Shown here in pieces: positions 16,482-24,867 of a stretch of 64,000 nt of DNA (position 1 is its first letter; every line of letters begins with the position of its first letter). The notes beneath the pieces are model-generated. The model was not told the DNA's origin and did no database searches. It worked only from the letters and a program-made list of their open reading frames with translations. Made by a program: the position numbers and the translations under genes. The stretch comes from Eshraghiella sp051880035. GTDB taxonomy: Bacteria > Bacillota > Clostridia > Lachnospirales > Lachnospiraceae. The stretch is from assembly GCA_051880035.1 (NCBI GenBank), contig JBJENE010000003.1, positions 1 through 64,000 of the forward strand, written 5' to 3'.

Positions 16482-16511
16482 ATTAACGCACTCCTTTATC
16501 TTAATTAGAAT

Positions 16512-17339
16512 TTAATAAAGCTTTTCTATTACTTCATCTGATATCGCAAAGGTATGTTCTTCCGCCGGGAACTCCCCTGCCTTAACTTCTTTTGAATATT
16601 CGGTAAATGCGGCTTTCATAATATCTCCCACATTTGCAAAGTGCTTTACAAATTTAGGTTTAAGTCCGCCGTAAATATTTAACATATCCTGATATACAAG
16701 AACCTGTCCGTCACATCCTGCTCCCGCACCTATTCCTATTGTAGGAATGGAAATTGTATCGGAAATAAGCTTTGCAAGCTTGGCAGGAACGCATTCAAGA
16801 ACCACGGCAAATGCACCTGCAGCCTCTATTGCCTTGGCATCTTCCAATATCTGTCTTGCCGCTTCTTCTGTCTTACCCTGTACCTTGAATCCTCCGAAAG
16901 CATTTACCGACTGAGGAGTGAGTCCTATATGGGCACAAACCGGAATCTGGGCATCCACAATGGCACGAATCTGTTCGCATACCTTTGCTCCTCCCTCCAG
17001 CTTAACAGCCTGGGCTCCGCCTTCTTTCATAAGCCGTCCCGCATTCACAACAGCATCATACACTGAAGTGTGGTATGACAAAAACGGCATGTCGGCCACT
17101 ACAAAAGTATCATTTGTAGCCCTTGTTACGGCCCTTGTATGATGTATCATATCTTCCATTGTAACAGGAATGGTGTCGTCATATCCTAATATTACCATTC
17201 CCAGGGAATCTCCCACAAGAATCATTTCTATTCCGGCTTCCTCAATAAGTTTGGCCGTTGAATAGTCATATGCGGTAAGCATGGCAATTTTGTCACCGTC
17301 CTGCTTTTGTTTTTTAAGTGTTAAAACAGTATTTTTCAT
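16512..17339 (-). CDS. panB: 3-methyl-2-oxobutanoate hydroxymethyltransferase
   Basis: 275 residues, full length. It transfers a hydroxymethyl group from methylenetetrahydrofolate to 2-ketoisovalerate, giving ketopantoate. It has the expected AYDYSTAKLIEEAGIEMILVGDSLGM start with the metal-binding Asp, VKLEGG, HIGLTPQSVNAFGGFKVQG and IGIGAGAGCDGQVLVYQDM. Its start overlaps the stop of the upstream reductase gene by one base, so the two are translationally coupled. Confidence 0.95.
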   Translation of the reverse strand: MKNTVLTLKKQKQDGDKIAMLTAYDYSTAKLIEEAGIEMILVGDSLGMVILGYDDTIPVTMEDMIHHTRAVTRATNDTFVVADMPFLSYHTSVYDAVVNAGRLMKEGGAQAVKLEGGAKVCEQIRAIVDAQIPVCAHIGLTPQSVNAFGGFKVQGKTEEAARQILEDAKAIEAAGAFAVVLECVPAKLAKLISDTISIPTIGIGAGAGCDGQVLVYQDMLNIYGGLKPKFVKHFANVGDIMKAAFTEYSKEVKAGEFPAEEHTFAISDEVIEKLY

Positions 17340-18178
17340 TATTCCAAAATTCCTTTCAGCGCATCATAATTATATGATTTATTTTTATTTTCTGCTATGT
17401 TAACTAATCTTCTGCTTAAAAGGCGGTATATTTCCCGCTCATCATTTGACAGCTCATTAAGATGCCTTATAACTGTCTCTGTATCACACCGCTCAACCGG
17501 TCCCGTAAGTGCATCCTCCGGCCCTTTTTCCAGCACATTTTTAATATTTCCCATAACTATGGGAGTAAATGCACTAAATGCCTCCTCTTTTGAAAAACCG
17601 CATTCGGTAAGCAGTTCTGCTGCCATATCAATTAGTCCCGTCATAAGATTGCTTATGCATACCGCCGCCGCGTGGTACTTTGTCTTGGACTCTGCGGCTA
17701 TTACCCTGAACCGGTTATTGCATCTGTTCAGGAGTGATTCTATCTGCCCGATTTTATCCGGGTTTCCTTCTATTGTAAAAAAGGCATCGGAAAGTTCTTT
17801 GTACGAGTGATATTTATCACTTACTGCATAAAACGGATGAACCGAATATCCGTATGCTCCCGTTGCGGCAATTCCCGTAAACACCGTGGACGCTAAAGAA
17901 CCACTACAATGACATATGATTTTTCCCTGAAGGGGTAGCTGCTTTAATTCCTGCCAAACTGTTATTATTGCACCGTCCAGTACTGTTAAAAATATCAAAT
18001 CACTGTCTTTTACCAAATCATTAATTGATAAATACTGCTTTGTTCCGGTAAATTCCGAAGCTTCCAATGACGATTCGCCCTTACGGCTGTAATACCCGGA
18101 AACAAAAAAGCCCTGCATTGTAAAATATTTTCCAAGAGAAAATCCTACTTTGCCGGCTCCGATAAAACCAATATTCAT
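17339..18178 (-). CDS. Rossmann/DUF2520 protein, probable PanG-type ketopantoate reductase
   Basis: 279 residues. The N-terminal NADPH-binding GFIGAGKVGFSLG lies at residues 4-16. Next come a middle strand region (DLIFLTVLDGAI and IICHCSGS) and a helical C-terminal domain beginning TKYHAAAVCISNLM, the DUF2520 arrangement. Canonical PanE is absent from the operon. An alternative ketopantoate reductase, PanG, has been described in Francisella and in some Firmicutes including Clostridioides difficile. First place in the pan operon and a one-base overlap with panB make this the likely ketopantoate-to-pantoate enzyme here. AAGGAGG precedes the ATG. Confidence 0.75.
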   Translation of the reverse strand: MNIGFIGAGKVGFSLGKYFTMQGFFVSGYYSRKGESSLEASEFTGTKQYLSINDLVKDSDLIFLTVLDGAIITVWQELKQLPLQGKIICHCSGSLASTVFTGIAATGAYGYSVHPFYAVSDKYHSYKELSDAFFTIEGNPDKIGQIESLLNRCNNRFRVIAAESKTKYHAAAVCISNLMTGLIDMAAELLTECGFSKEEAFSAFTPIVMGNIKNVLEKGPEDALTGPVERCDTETVIRHLNELSNDEREIYRLLSRRLVNIAENKNKSYNYDALKGILE

Positions 18179-18215
18179 CTTACCACCTCCTTAATTCGGA
18201 AGCAGCACTGCGGGT

Positions 18216-18237
18216 CCTGTTCAAATATTGATACAGG
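18216..18237 (-). ncRNA. Leader hairpin with a bulged A upstream of the pan-ilv operon
   Basis: On the minus strand: CCTGT, bulged A, TCAA, loop TAT, TTGA, ACAGG. Nine pairs form around one bulged adenine, 38 bases before the first start codon and inside the roughly 130-base transcribed leader. A pan-operon leader RNA with bulged adenines (the pan motif) is known, but this match has not been tested. Confidence 0.35.
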
Positions 18238-18314
18238 CTCGAAAATCATATTTCCTTGCGGATTGTTTTAAGAATATGCCGGTACAGTTTCATACTTGAA
18301 TACTATCCGCCATT

Positions 18315-18343
18315 ACTATAGCATGCTTTATTTTGCTTTGCAA
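18315..18343 (-). promoter_or_regulatory. Sigma-A promoter of the pan-ilv operon
   Basis: Minus strand: TTGCAA (18338-18343), a 17-base spacer, then TATAGT (18315-18320) preceded by TGC, an extended -10. Predicted transcription start near 18308, giving a leader of about 130 bases before the first gene. Confidence 0.6.
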
Positions 18344-18423
18344 GAAAAACAATTATTGCATTTTTATATAAAAAATGTACAATACTCTTAGCTTTATTGT
18401 GATTGGGAAGGAATGCAAATCTT

Positions 18424-19599
18424 ATGAAAAAGTATAACAAAACAATTACGGCATGCTTTATAGGTTATGTGGTTCAGGCCATTGTTAATAATTTTATTCC
18501 GCTGCTTTTTATAACTTTCGGCTCAGAGTTTAATATACCATTATCAAAAATTACACTTTTAATTACATTTAATTTTGTGTTACAGCTTATTGTGGATCTG
18601 GTTTCCGTCACTTTTGTGGATAAAATCGGCTACCGGGCATCCATGGTAATCGCACACGCATTTGCCGCCACAGGTCTTTTGTCGCTTTCATTTCTCCCGG
18701 ACTTATGCAAAGACCCGTTTATCGGCATCCTTATTTGTGTAAGCTGCTATGCAATAGGAGGCGGCCTTTTAGAGGTTCTTGTAAGCCCTGTGGTAGAAGC
18801 CTGTCCGTCCGATAATAAAGAGGCGGCCATGAGTCTTTTACACTCTTTTTACTGCTGGGGTCATGTGGCAGTTGTCATGCTTTCCACATTATTTTTTACT
18901 GTTTTCGGAATACATAACTGGAGAATACTTGCAGTGGTATGGGCTGTTTTACCGGTTATCAATGGTATACTTTTTACCAAAGTCCCTATTGCTCCCCTGC
19001 TCCCCGATGAAGACAGAGGGCTTTCAATCGGAGAATTGTTCAGAAATAAAGTATTCTGGATTCTTATGCTTATGATGGTATGCGCCGGAGCCTGTGAACA
19101 GGCAGTAAGCCAGTGGGCTTCCACTTTTGTTGAAAAAGGACTTGAGATTTCCAAGAAATACAGTGACCTTGCCGGTCCTATGTCATTCGCCGTTTTTATG
19201 GGAGTCTCCAGAGCTCTTTACGGAAAATTCGGCGAGAAGATAAAATTACAGACAGCCATGATAAGCTGTGGCTGCCTGTGTATCATTTCATATCTGCTTA
19301 TAGCTCTGTCCCCGGTTCCTGCCCTCAGTCTTATAGGCTGCGCACTCTGCGGTTTCTCCGTAGGAATCATGTGGCCGGGAACCTTCAGCATTGCTGCCGC
19401 ATCAATCAGAAACGGGGGCACGGCACTTTTTGCCCTTCTGGCCCTGGCAGGAGATTTGGGCTGCTCCGGAGGGCCTACCCTTGCAGGGAAAATTGCATCT
19501 GTATTTGACGGCCGTCTTCAAATCGGAATACTTGCCGCACTTATTTTCCCCGTGCTTTTGTTACTTTCACTTATAATCCGCCAAAAAAAGGTTAAATAA
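18424..19599 (+). CDS. MFS transporter
   Basis: 391 residues from the ATG at 18424; the longer frame begins at a TTG inside the ribosome-binding region (GGGAAGG). Twelve hydrophobic segments are evident. The loop-2/3 signature region reads VDKIGYRASMVIAHAFAATGLL, and the second half has GVSRALYGKFGEKI. Family relatives include sugar and unassigned permeases, and nothing here fixes a substrate. It diverges from the pan-ilv operon, so pantothenate-related transport is conceivable but unsupported. It converges on the DUF6472 gene with a 3-base gap. Confidence 0.85.
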   Translation: MKKYNKTITACFIGYVVQAIVNNFIPLLFITFGSEFNIPLSKITLLITFNFVLQLIVDLVSVTFVDKIGYRASMVIAHAFAATGLLSLSFLPDLCKDPFIGILICVSCYAIGGGLLEVLVSPVVEACPSDNKEAAMSLLHSFYCWGHVAVVMLSTLFFTVFGIHNWRILAVVWAVLPVINGILFTKVPIAPLLPDEDRGLSIGELFRNKVFWILMLMMVCAGACEQAVSQWASTFVEKGLEISKKYSDLAGPMSFAVFMGVSRALYGKFGEKIKLQTAMISCGCLCIISYLLIALSPVPALSLIGCALCGFSVGIMWPGTFSIAAASIRNGGTALFALLALAGDLGCSGGPTLAGKIASVFDGRLQIGILAALIFPVLLLLSLIIRQKKVK

Positions 19600-19602
19600 A
19601 CA

Positions 19603-19782
19603 CTACATCTGTTTTCGTACGATTTTATATTCATCATTATACTGGAAATACGGGCACGAGCGCACCGTACCCGTTATAAAATTGTACATTTCGTCCTCAT
19701 CAAGGCTCATGGTACATATGTAACATTCTTCCTCTTCGTCATATTCATAATATCCGCAAAGTTCACAATTATCTGCCGGCAT
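19603..19782 (-). CDS. DUF6472 family small Cys-rich protein
   Basis: 59 residues from the ATG at 19780-19782 (GGAG seven bases upstream; a GTG 15 bases earlier is less likely). It contains CELCGYY, EEECYICTMSLDEDEM and SCPYFQYNDEYKIVRKQ: five cysteines arranged like a small zinc-binding protein. The pattern matches DUF6472 as known from Lachnospiraceae. Function unknown. Its start overlaps the end of the upstream lipoprotein gene by 14 bases, so it is the last gene of that operon. Confidence 0.75.
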   Translation of the reverse strand: MPADNCELCGYYEYDEEEECYICTMSLDEDEMYNFITGTVRSCPYFQYNDEYKIVRKQM

Positions 19783-20647
19783 ATTCCCACTCCTCACTGT
19801 AATTTATTATTATTTCAGGTCCATTGTCCGGATCTGAACAATAGTAACGCTCCAACTTAATTTCCTTATGTTCAGGCGCATCCTCCGTAACATAAACATA
19901 TCCCTGTTTGTCAAACTCGATTTCTCCGTAAAACACATCAAAATATATTATGTTTTCCATAACATCAAATCTTACAATAATATTTGTTCTGTCCTTTGTG
20001 TGAATAAGCATGCTTTTTGTATCTTCATCTGTATTTATTACGAAGAAAATGGCTTCGCTTATGTCATACAGTTTAAAATAATTCTGAGCTATTTCGTTGG
20101 AGATAATAACATCAATTCCGTCCGGCAAAAAATCCACACCACCATAATAATACATTGCACCGCCAAGCACATATGCATTATTCCAATAAGGATATACCAT
20201 TTCAACTTCCGACGTAGGGTACCATTTTACTTTTTTGCTTTTTTCACCCAAATCGGTTACTGACTGAATTACATCATCATATATCACAAATTTGCAGACA
20301 TACTCGCCGGCTGTATTAATAACTTCTTCATAGTCGGAAAATTGGGGACTGTCTTTGGGAAGAATCAGCTCTTTGGAATATCCCCGGTCAAGATATCCTA
20401 TAACATCGTATTCTGCGTTTTCATAATAACTCCAATAACTGTCCGGCGAATAACTGCCTTTGTTAGCATTGGAATCTCCGGCATAACTTACGGTATCTAT
20501 ATTAATCCTGAGAAAATCTTTCTCCTCGCTTACACCGGTAATCACGCCGCATACGGTTATTTCCCCGTCCTGCTTCGTTTCCTTACATCCACAGCATATA
20601 ACAGGTATCAATACGGCAAGAATTACGCCCCATAATCTATGTCTCAT
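19769..20647 (-). CDS. Uncharacterised lipoprotein
   Basis: 292 residues with a lipoprotein signal peptide (RHRLWGVILAVLIPVICCGC, lipobox ending in Cys near residue 21). The mature part is acidic and aromatic-rich with many predicted strands, and no known domain is recognised. Its start overlaps the stop of the 559-residue membrane protein by 11 bases, placing it third in the operon 22316-family / 20637-family / this gene / DUF6472. It is probably tethered to the outer face of the membrane, where the two upstream proteins also expose their large loops. Confidence 0.55.
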   Translation of the reverse strand: MRHRLWGVILAVLIPVICCGCKETKQDGEITVCGVITGVSEEKDFLRINIDTVSYAGDSNANKGSYSPDSYWSYYENAEYDVIGYLDRGYSKELILPKDSPQFSDYEEVINTAGEYVCKFVIYDDVIQSVTDLGEKSKKVKWYPTSEVEMVYPYWNNAYVLGGAMYYYGGVDFLPDGIDVIISNEIAQNYFKLYDISEAIFFVINTDEDTKSMLIHTKDRTNIIVRFDVMENIIYFDVFYGEIEFDKQGYVYVTEDAPEHKEIKLERYYCSDPDNGPEIIINYSEEWEYAGR

Positions 20648-22316
20648 ATTTAACCCCCAGTCTGAAAACGGCCACTACCCTGTCACCGGCCTTGGATGCC
20701 AGGTATACATTTTTCCTGTTATAATATATTTCACTGTCTGTGTATATTCCTTCACTGTCTGTAACACAAAAGCCGTCATTAATCCGTTTAAATCCGAAAA
20801 GTTCTGTGTTCTCTGATACTTTCTCCTTACTGATGACAGTATATACGGGATTATCTATTCTCTCGTCATTATTCAGGAATTTCTCCGGGAGAACCTCGAT
20901 TAACTCGCCGTTTCTTTGGGTTTCAAGATATTTCTTCATGTATGAAAACGATTCGTCGAGATAATCAATACCCTTTATAATATATTTTCCGTACGGCATA
21001 TACGGATGAAGTTTAACATACTTCCGCCACTTGATATATCTGATTAAAAAGAATCCGGCAGCAAGAATGGCAGGAAACATAACTATAATTCCCAGAAATC
21101 TTCCGATTCCCCACTTATCCGAATATATGGTTCTTGTCTCTGCATCTCCTTTTTCATCATAGACAAACTCCATACCCGAAAGAGTTCTGCTAAAGTATGC
21201 TTCTTTTTCCATGCCTGAATTAACATGAACAACAGACGTGGTTGTTGATACAACTGACACCGCAAGATCTGACGGACATTCAACACTATCCTCTGAAAGG
21301 GATTTTGCATGTATCATTACATGTCCGTCACGGATTCCGTCTTCCGGTGAATATATAATAAAATATCCGTCCGGATATTTATTTTCACTACCATTGTCCG
21401 GAATCATATAAATACAGGAATCAAAAGGATACATCTCCTCCGTTGTAACTGAATAAGGATGGTATGTCACATCATATAAATACGGACTTTCGGTATTAAA
21501 ATGATATTTCCCCTGAAACTCAGGGCTGAAACATACCAGCGATATTACGCCGGACAAAACGGCCGCCCCACCCAGGGAAATAGCGCATGGAATTATTTTT
21601 TTGGTTAAAAACATCGACAGAATAACCGGAATCCAGAGCAAAATATATATGGCAGTCAGAATATGAAGCAGTATGTTGTATATTTCATCAATATCATATC
21701 CTTCCCTCGTAAACATCTGTGTCGTCTCATACGGGTTGCTGTATACGCTTTCGTTGAAAAAACTGTCCAGTACATCCGTAATTGTTGTATTATGATAAAT
21801 CAGGTTTTCGTCCATTGACAAAAACACTCCGTATTTTGAAAAAACCACAAGAGCATATGTTTCGGAATTATTAGTATCACATGTGACACCAAACGCCCTG
21901 TTGTTATTTATGTCCTCTTTTTTGATAACCGGAAAAGTATAATGGTTATATACATATTTTTCGGTGTTAGTATATATCTGTGTCTCGGTTTCTTCAAGTT
22001 CCAGCAGGATTCCTTCATCGGTTTCTTTAACCGTCAGAACGCTTTTAACTTCCGTATCATATTCCTGTGACTCTGATAAACTGTCTGTTGTATCACTGTA
22101 AATAATGTCTTCTATCTCTTCCTGTTCATCCCACACATCTTCCGGTTCAACCCACAATGATGATGAACTCTCTTTCCTGGTGGAAACATATCTTCCCTCG
22201 TATACACTTTTGTTATCTTTCAGATATGATGTAACAAAAATCAGTACACTTACAACTATTATGCATATTCCCAATATTAAAATGTGGATTTTGTGGTGTT
22301 CCTTAATCCATTTCAT
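20637..22316 (-). CDS. Uncharacterised multi-pass membrane protein
   Basis: 559 residues. Transmembrane segments lie near residues 11-30, 220-262 (a pair: ILLHILTAIYILLWIPVILSMF and IIPCAISLGGAAVLSGVISLV) and 414-433 (FLGIIVMFPAILAAGFFLIRYI). A long, acidic, Ser/Thr-rich extracytoplasmic loop follows the first helix, and a soluble C-terminal domain of about 120 residues ends the protein. The layout parallels the neighbouring 425-residue protein, suggesting distant paralogs. It starts where the upstream gene stops (one-base overlap), with GGAGG seven bases before the ATG. No function can be assigned. Confidence 0.55.
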   Translation of the reverse strand: MKWIKEHHKIHILILGICIIVVSVLIFVTSYLKDNKSVYEGRYVSTRKESSSSLWVEPEDVWDEQEEIEDIIYSDTTDSLSESQEYDTEVKSVLTVKETDEGILLELEETETQIYTNTEKYVYNHYTFPVIKKEDINNNRAFGVTCDTNNSETYALVVFSKYGVFLSMDENLIYHNTTITDVLDSFFNESVYSNPYETTQMFTREGYDIDEIYNILLHILTAIYILLWIPVILSMFLTKKIIPCAISLGGAAVLSGVISLVCFSPEFQGKYHFNTESPYLYDVTYHPYSVTTEEMYPFDSCIYMIPDNGSENKYPDGYFIIYSPEDGIRDGHVMIHAKSLSEDSVECPSDLAVSVVSTTTSVVHVNSGMEKEAYFSRTLSGMEFVYDEKGDAETRTIYSDKWGIGRFLGIIVMFPAILAAGFFLIRYIKWRKYVKLHPYMPYGKYIIKGIDYLDESFSYMKKYLETQRNGELIEVLPEKFLNNDERIDNPVYTVISKEKVSENTELFGFKRINDGFCVTDSEGIYTDSEIYYNRKNVYLASKAGDRVVAVFRLGVKYET

Positions 22317-23593
22317 TAATCTGCCTCCGCAATCATCCTGAGCTGATATATAAACATTGCTCTTTGATCTACTCCAACCTCAAGAACCGCCGTGGTTTCC
22401 TCGTCCCTGAAAACATATTCAAGACCCGAATCACTGATATAGTGGTTTTTCTCCTTTGATGCTTCAATTATCTGGTCTCCGAATTCCAGTGACTTTCTGC
22501 CGGGAACCACTTTACATCCTTCAATATTCTTACATATGTATTCCGCAATTTCCGCATACTGTCTGTCCGAATAAATCAGTCCGCTGACAAAATATGATCC
22601 CTTCTTCTCATCAGGCAAAACGGAATTATTATTTTTAATTTTAAGGACCTTAAGCTTTTTCCTTCTATGGGTATGAAGAATATTAAGTACATATGCCGGT
22701 ACCATAATGAATATCAGCCAGTATATATACGCAGGCTGCTTGGTTAAGGTAAAAGAATCTGCTAACTTAAGTTCTTCGTACACTTCTATCTCTGCTTTAA
22801 AAATCGATTTGTCAACTACGGTCTGTGTGTATTTTGCATTGTTGTAGTCAAGATAATAGGCAATAGGATAAAGTTTATCTTCTCTCGTGGTTTCATAATA
22901 TGATCCGTCTTTGTATCTGAACCAGACCGCCATATCGGCAACATGGTTAAACTCAAAAAAACCTACCAGATAATCCTCTTTGTCAACAAATTTTGTCCGT
23001 GCATATACATTTTCTTTTTCCTGACTGTAAATGCTTTTGTATCCGGTAACATTTCCCGTATAGACATTGCTGCTTACCATTGATGCAAATATATTAGCCG
23101 GAATTACCGCAAGCATTATAATGCCCGTAATAATCTCTGTCTTTAAATCTTTAGGCAGTCCAATAATAAACAGACTCCACGCTCCGGCAAAAATCACAAT
23201 AAAAACACCCAGAAATACAGGTATTATATTTCCGATGCTCTTTTTAAATATTTCATAATTTCCGTCAATGTCGCATACATACAATCCGTCACGCTCAAGA
23301 ATAAATGTATAATCCAGATAAGAAAAAGTTCTGTCAGAATCAACGGTTACCGTTCTTCCGTGAAGATACTCATCATATGGATTTTCACCCAGGCTTGTAA
23401 ATTTCAGTTCGTATCCGTCATCGCTTTTTTGAACGGAAATTTTCAATGGAGTATCCTCTAATACACCGCTGTATGTACCGGAATATCCTTTTCTGTTAAT
23501 ATTTACTATTGATAACACGGTAATTCCTGCCAGACACACAATCATTGTATAAAAAAGTACTTTATAGAGCATTTTTTTCTTGAGTGGAAACAT
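22316..23593 (-). CDS. Uncharacterised multi-pass membrane protein
   Basis: 425 residues. Hydrophobic segments lie at about 8-29, 125-145, 151-172 and 290-307, with an extracytoplasmic beta-rich loop after helix 1 (GTYSGVLEDTPLKISVQKSDDGYELKF) and a cytosolic C-terminal domain (residues 330-425) ending in EVGVDQRAMFIYQLRMIAEAD. No domain is recognised. GGAG precedes the ATG. It is the first gene of a tightly packed four-gene operon of unknown purpose and is divergent from the serine-hydrolase lipoprotein gene, whose coding start is 95 bases away. Confidence 0.55.
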   Translation of the reverse strand: MFPLKKKMLYKVLFYTMIVCLAGITVLSIVNINRKGYSGTYSGVLEDTPLKISVQKSDDGYELKFTSLGENPYDEYLHGRTVTVDSDRTFSYLDYTFILERDGLYVCDIDGNYEIFKKSIGNIIPVFLGVFIVIFAGAWSLFIIGLPKDLKTEIITGIIMLAVIPANIFASMVSSNVYTGNVTGYKSIYSQEKENVYARTKFVDKEDYLVGFFEFNHVADMAVWFRYKDGSYYETTREDKLYPIAYYLDYNNAKYTQTVVDKSIFKAEIEVYEELKLADSFTLTKQPAYIYWLIFIMVPAYVLNILHTHRRKKLKVLKIKNNNSVLPDEKKGSYFVSGLIYSDRQYAEIAEYICKNIEGCKVVPGRKSLEFGDQIIEASKEKNHYISDSGLEYVFRDEETTAVLEVGVDQRAMFIYQLRMIAEAD

Positions 23594-23687
23594 TTTTCAT
23601 TCTCCTGACATTTTTTGCTTGCATTTTTATTTTATCACAGATACCATAATGATAATAGTAAAATTTATATCCTGTTTGGAGGAAATT

Positions 23688-24791
23688 ATGAAACGACTTT
23701 TTCGCATGGAGCAGATTGTGGGTTTAGTTGCATCTTTTGCATCTCTGCTCTGTGGATGTACAACTGTAGGTGATACTCCGGGAGATGAGTTTTCCGAAGA
23801 ATTTTCCGATTTTTGCGATTATCATCATATAAACAGCGCCGCATACCGCATAGAATCCGGCGACGGAAAGATTGTGTGGCAGGGATGCTACGGGAATATG
23901 GATAACGATACGCCTTATGCCTTGGCAAGCATTACCAAAATGTATACAGTGGCTGTAATATTAAACCTGGATTCAGAAGGTGTTATAAATCTTGATGACC
24001 CGATTTCACAATATCTTTCCTCTGATATTATGACGGTCCTCCATGTATATGACGGTGTGGATTATTCCAACCGGATAACCATAAGACACCTGGCCACCCA
24101 TACATCCGGACTTCCGGATTACTATTCGGAAAGCTCTTCCACATATCAGAATTTTGACAGTATCTGTGAAAATGAAGGAGATTTTTCATATACTTTTCAG
24201 GATATCATGACAAGAACCAAAGCACTGTCACCTCACTTTGCTCCCGGTACAAAGGGTAAGGCCTGGTATTCCGATGCGAATTTCCAGCTGCTTGGCAAAA
24301 TCATTGAAAACGTGACAGGGAAATCCCTTCAGGAGAATTTTGACAAATATATTTTTACCCCGCTCGGACTTCATAACACCTATTTATTTGAAGAAGGCAT
24401 GAATTGGGATAATATTTCACTCATTGATTTTCCATGCGGTCTTGAAGGTCGTCCGCTTCTAAGCGCCTGTGAGAAAACCGCAGGCGGCATTATCTCTACC
24501 ACAGAAGAGGTTATGAAGTTTATTAAAGCATTTTACGGCGGAAATATCTTCCCTGAGAAATATCTTCAGCAAATGTATGACTTCAATGACCTTCAATATT
24601 TTAATATTGATTACGGAATGGGCATGATGAAATGGAATGACAAATATGTTCTCTATGGTCACAGCGGCAGCTTCGGTACCATTGCATGTTATGAACCAAA
24701 ATCCGATGTCTATATTGTGGGTACACTTAACAATTGCAATACCTATCAGGCAAGACGCCTTGTAATAAAATTTCTTCAAATAATAAAATAA
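23688..24791 (+). CDS. Serine hydrolase lipoprotein (class C beta-lactamase/PBP-like)
   Basis: 367 residues from the ATG at 23688 (GGAGG six bases upstream; the longer frame has no site). Lipoprotein signal ending in LLCGC. The beta-lactamase-related fold has its SxxK nucleophile in ALASITKMY, a YxN-like YSDANFQ, and an HSG triad (YGHSGSFG) in place of KTG, as in esterase or DD-peptidase-like members. HLATHTSGLPDYY is a typical family segment. It probably acts on peptidoglycan or an ester substrate outside the cell; beta-lactam resistance is not implied. A strong terminator follows. Confidence 0.85.
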   Translation: MKRLFRMEQIVGLVASFASLLCGCTTVGDTPGDEFSEEFSDFCDYHHINSAAYRIESGDGKIVWQGCYGNMDNDTPYALASITKMYTVAVILNLDSEGVINLDDPISQYLSSDIMTVLHVYDGVDYSNRITIRHLATHTSGLPDYYSESSSTYQNFDSICENEGDFSYTFQDIMTRTKALSPHFAPGTKGKAWYSDANFQLLGKIIENVTGKSLQENFDKYIFTPLGLHNTYLFEEGMNWDNISLIDFPCGLEGRPLLSACEKTAGGIISTTEEVMKFIKAFYGGNIFPEKYLQQMYDFNDLQYFNIDYGMGMMKWNDKYVLYGHSGSFGTIACYEPKSDVYIVGTLNNCNTYQARRLVIKFLQIIK

Positions 24792-24794
24792 TAA

Positions 24795-24842
24795 ATACCT
24801 CCGCGGAACGGTTCAACAAATCCATTCCCGGAGGTATTTTTA
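24795..24842 (+). terminator. Intrinsic terminator after the serine hydrolase gene
   Basis: ATACCTCCG at 24795-24803 pairs with CGGAGGTAT at 24829-24837, followed by a T-run. The stop codon is just upstream. The same stem followed by TTATTATTT on the other strand may also stop the convergent glgP transcript. Confidence 0.8.
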
Positions 24843-24867
24843 AATGCATTTGGTACAAAGTGTTAAA

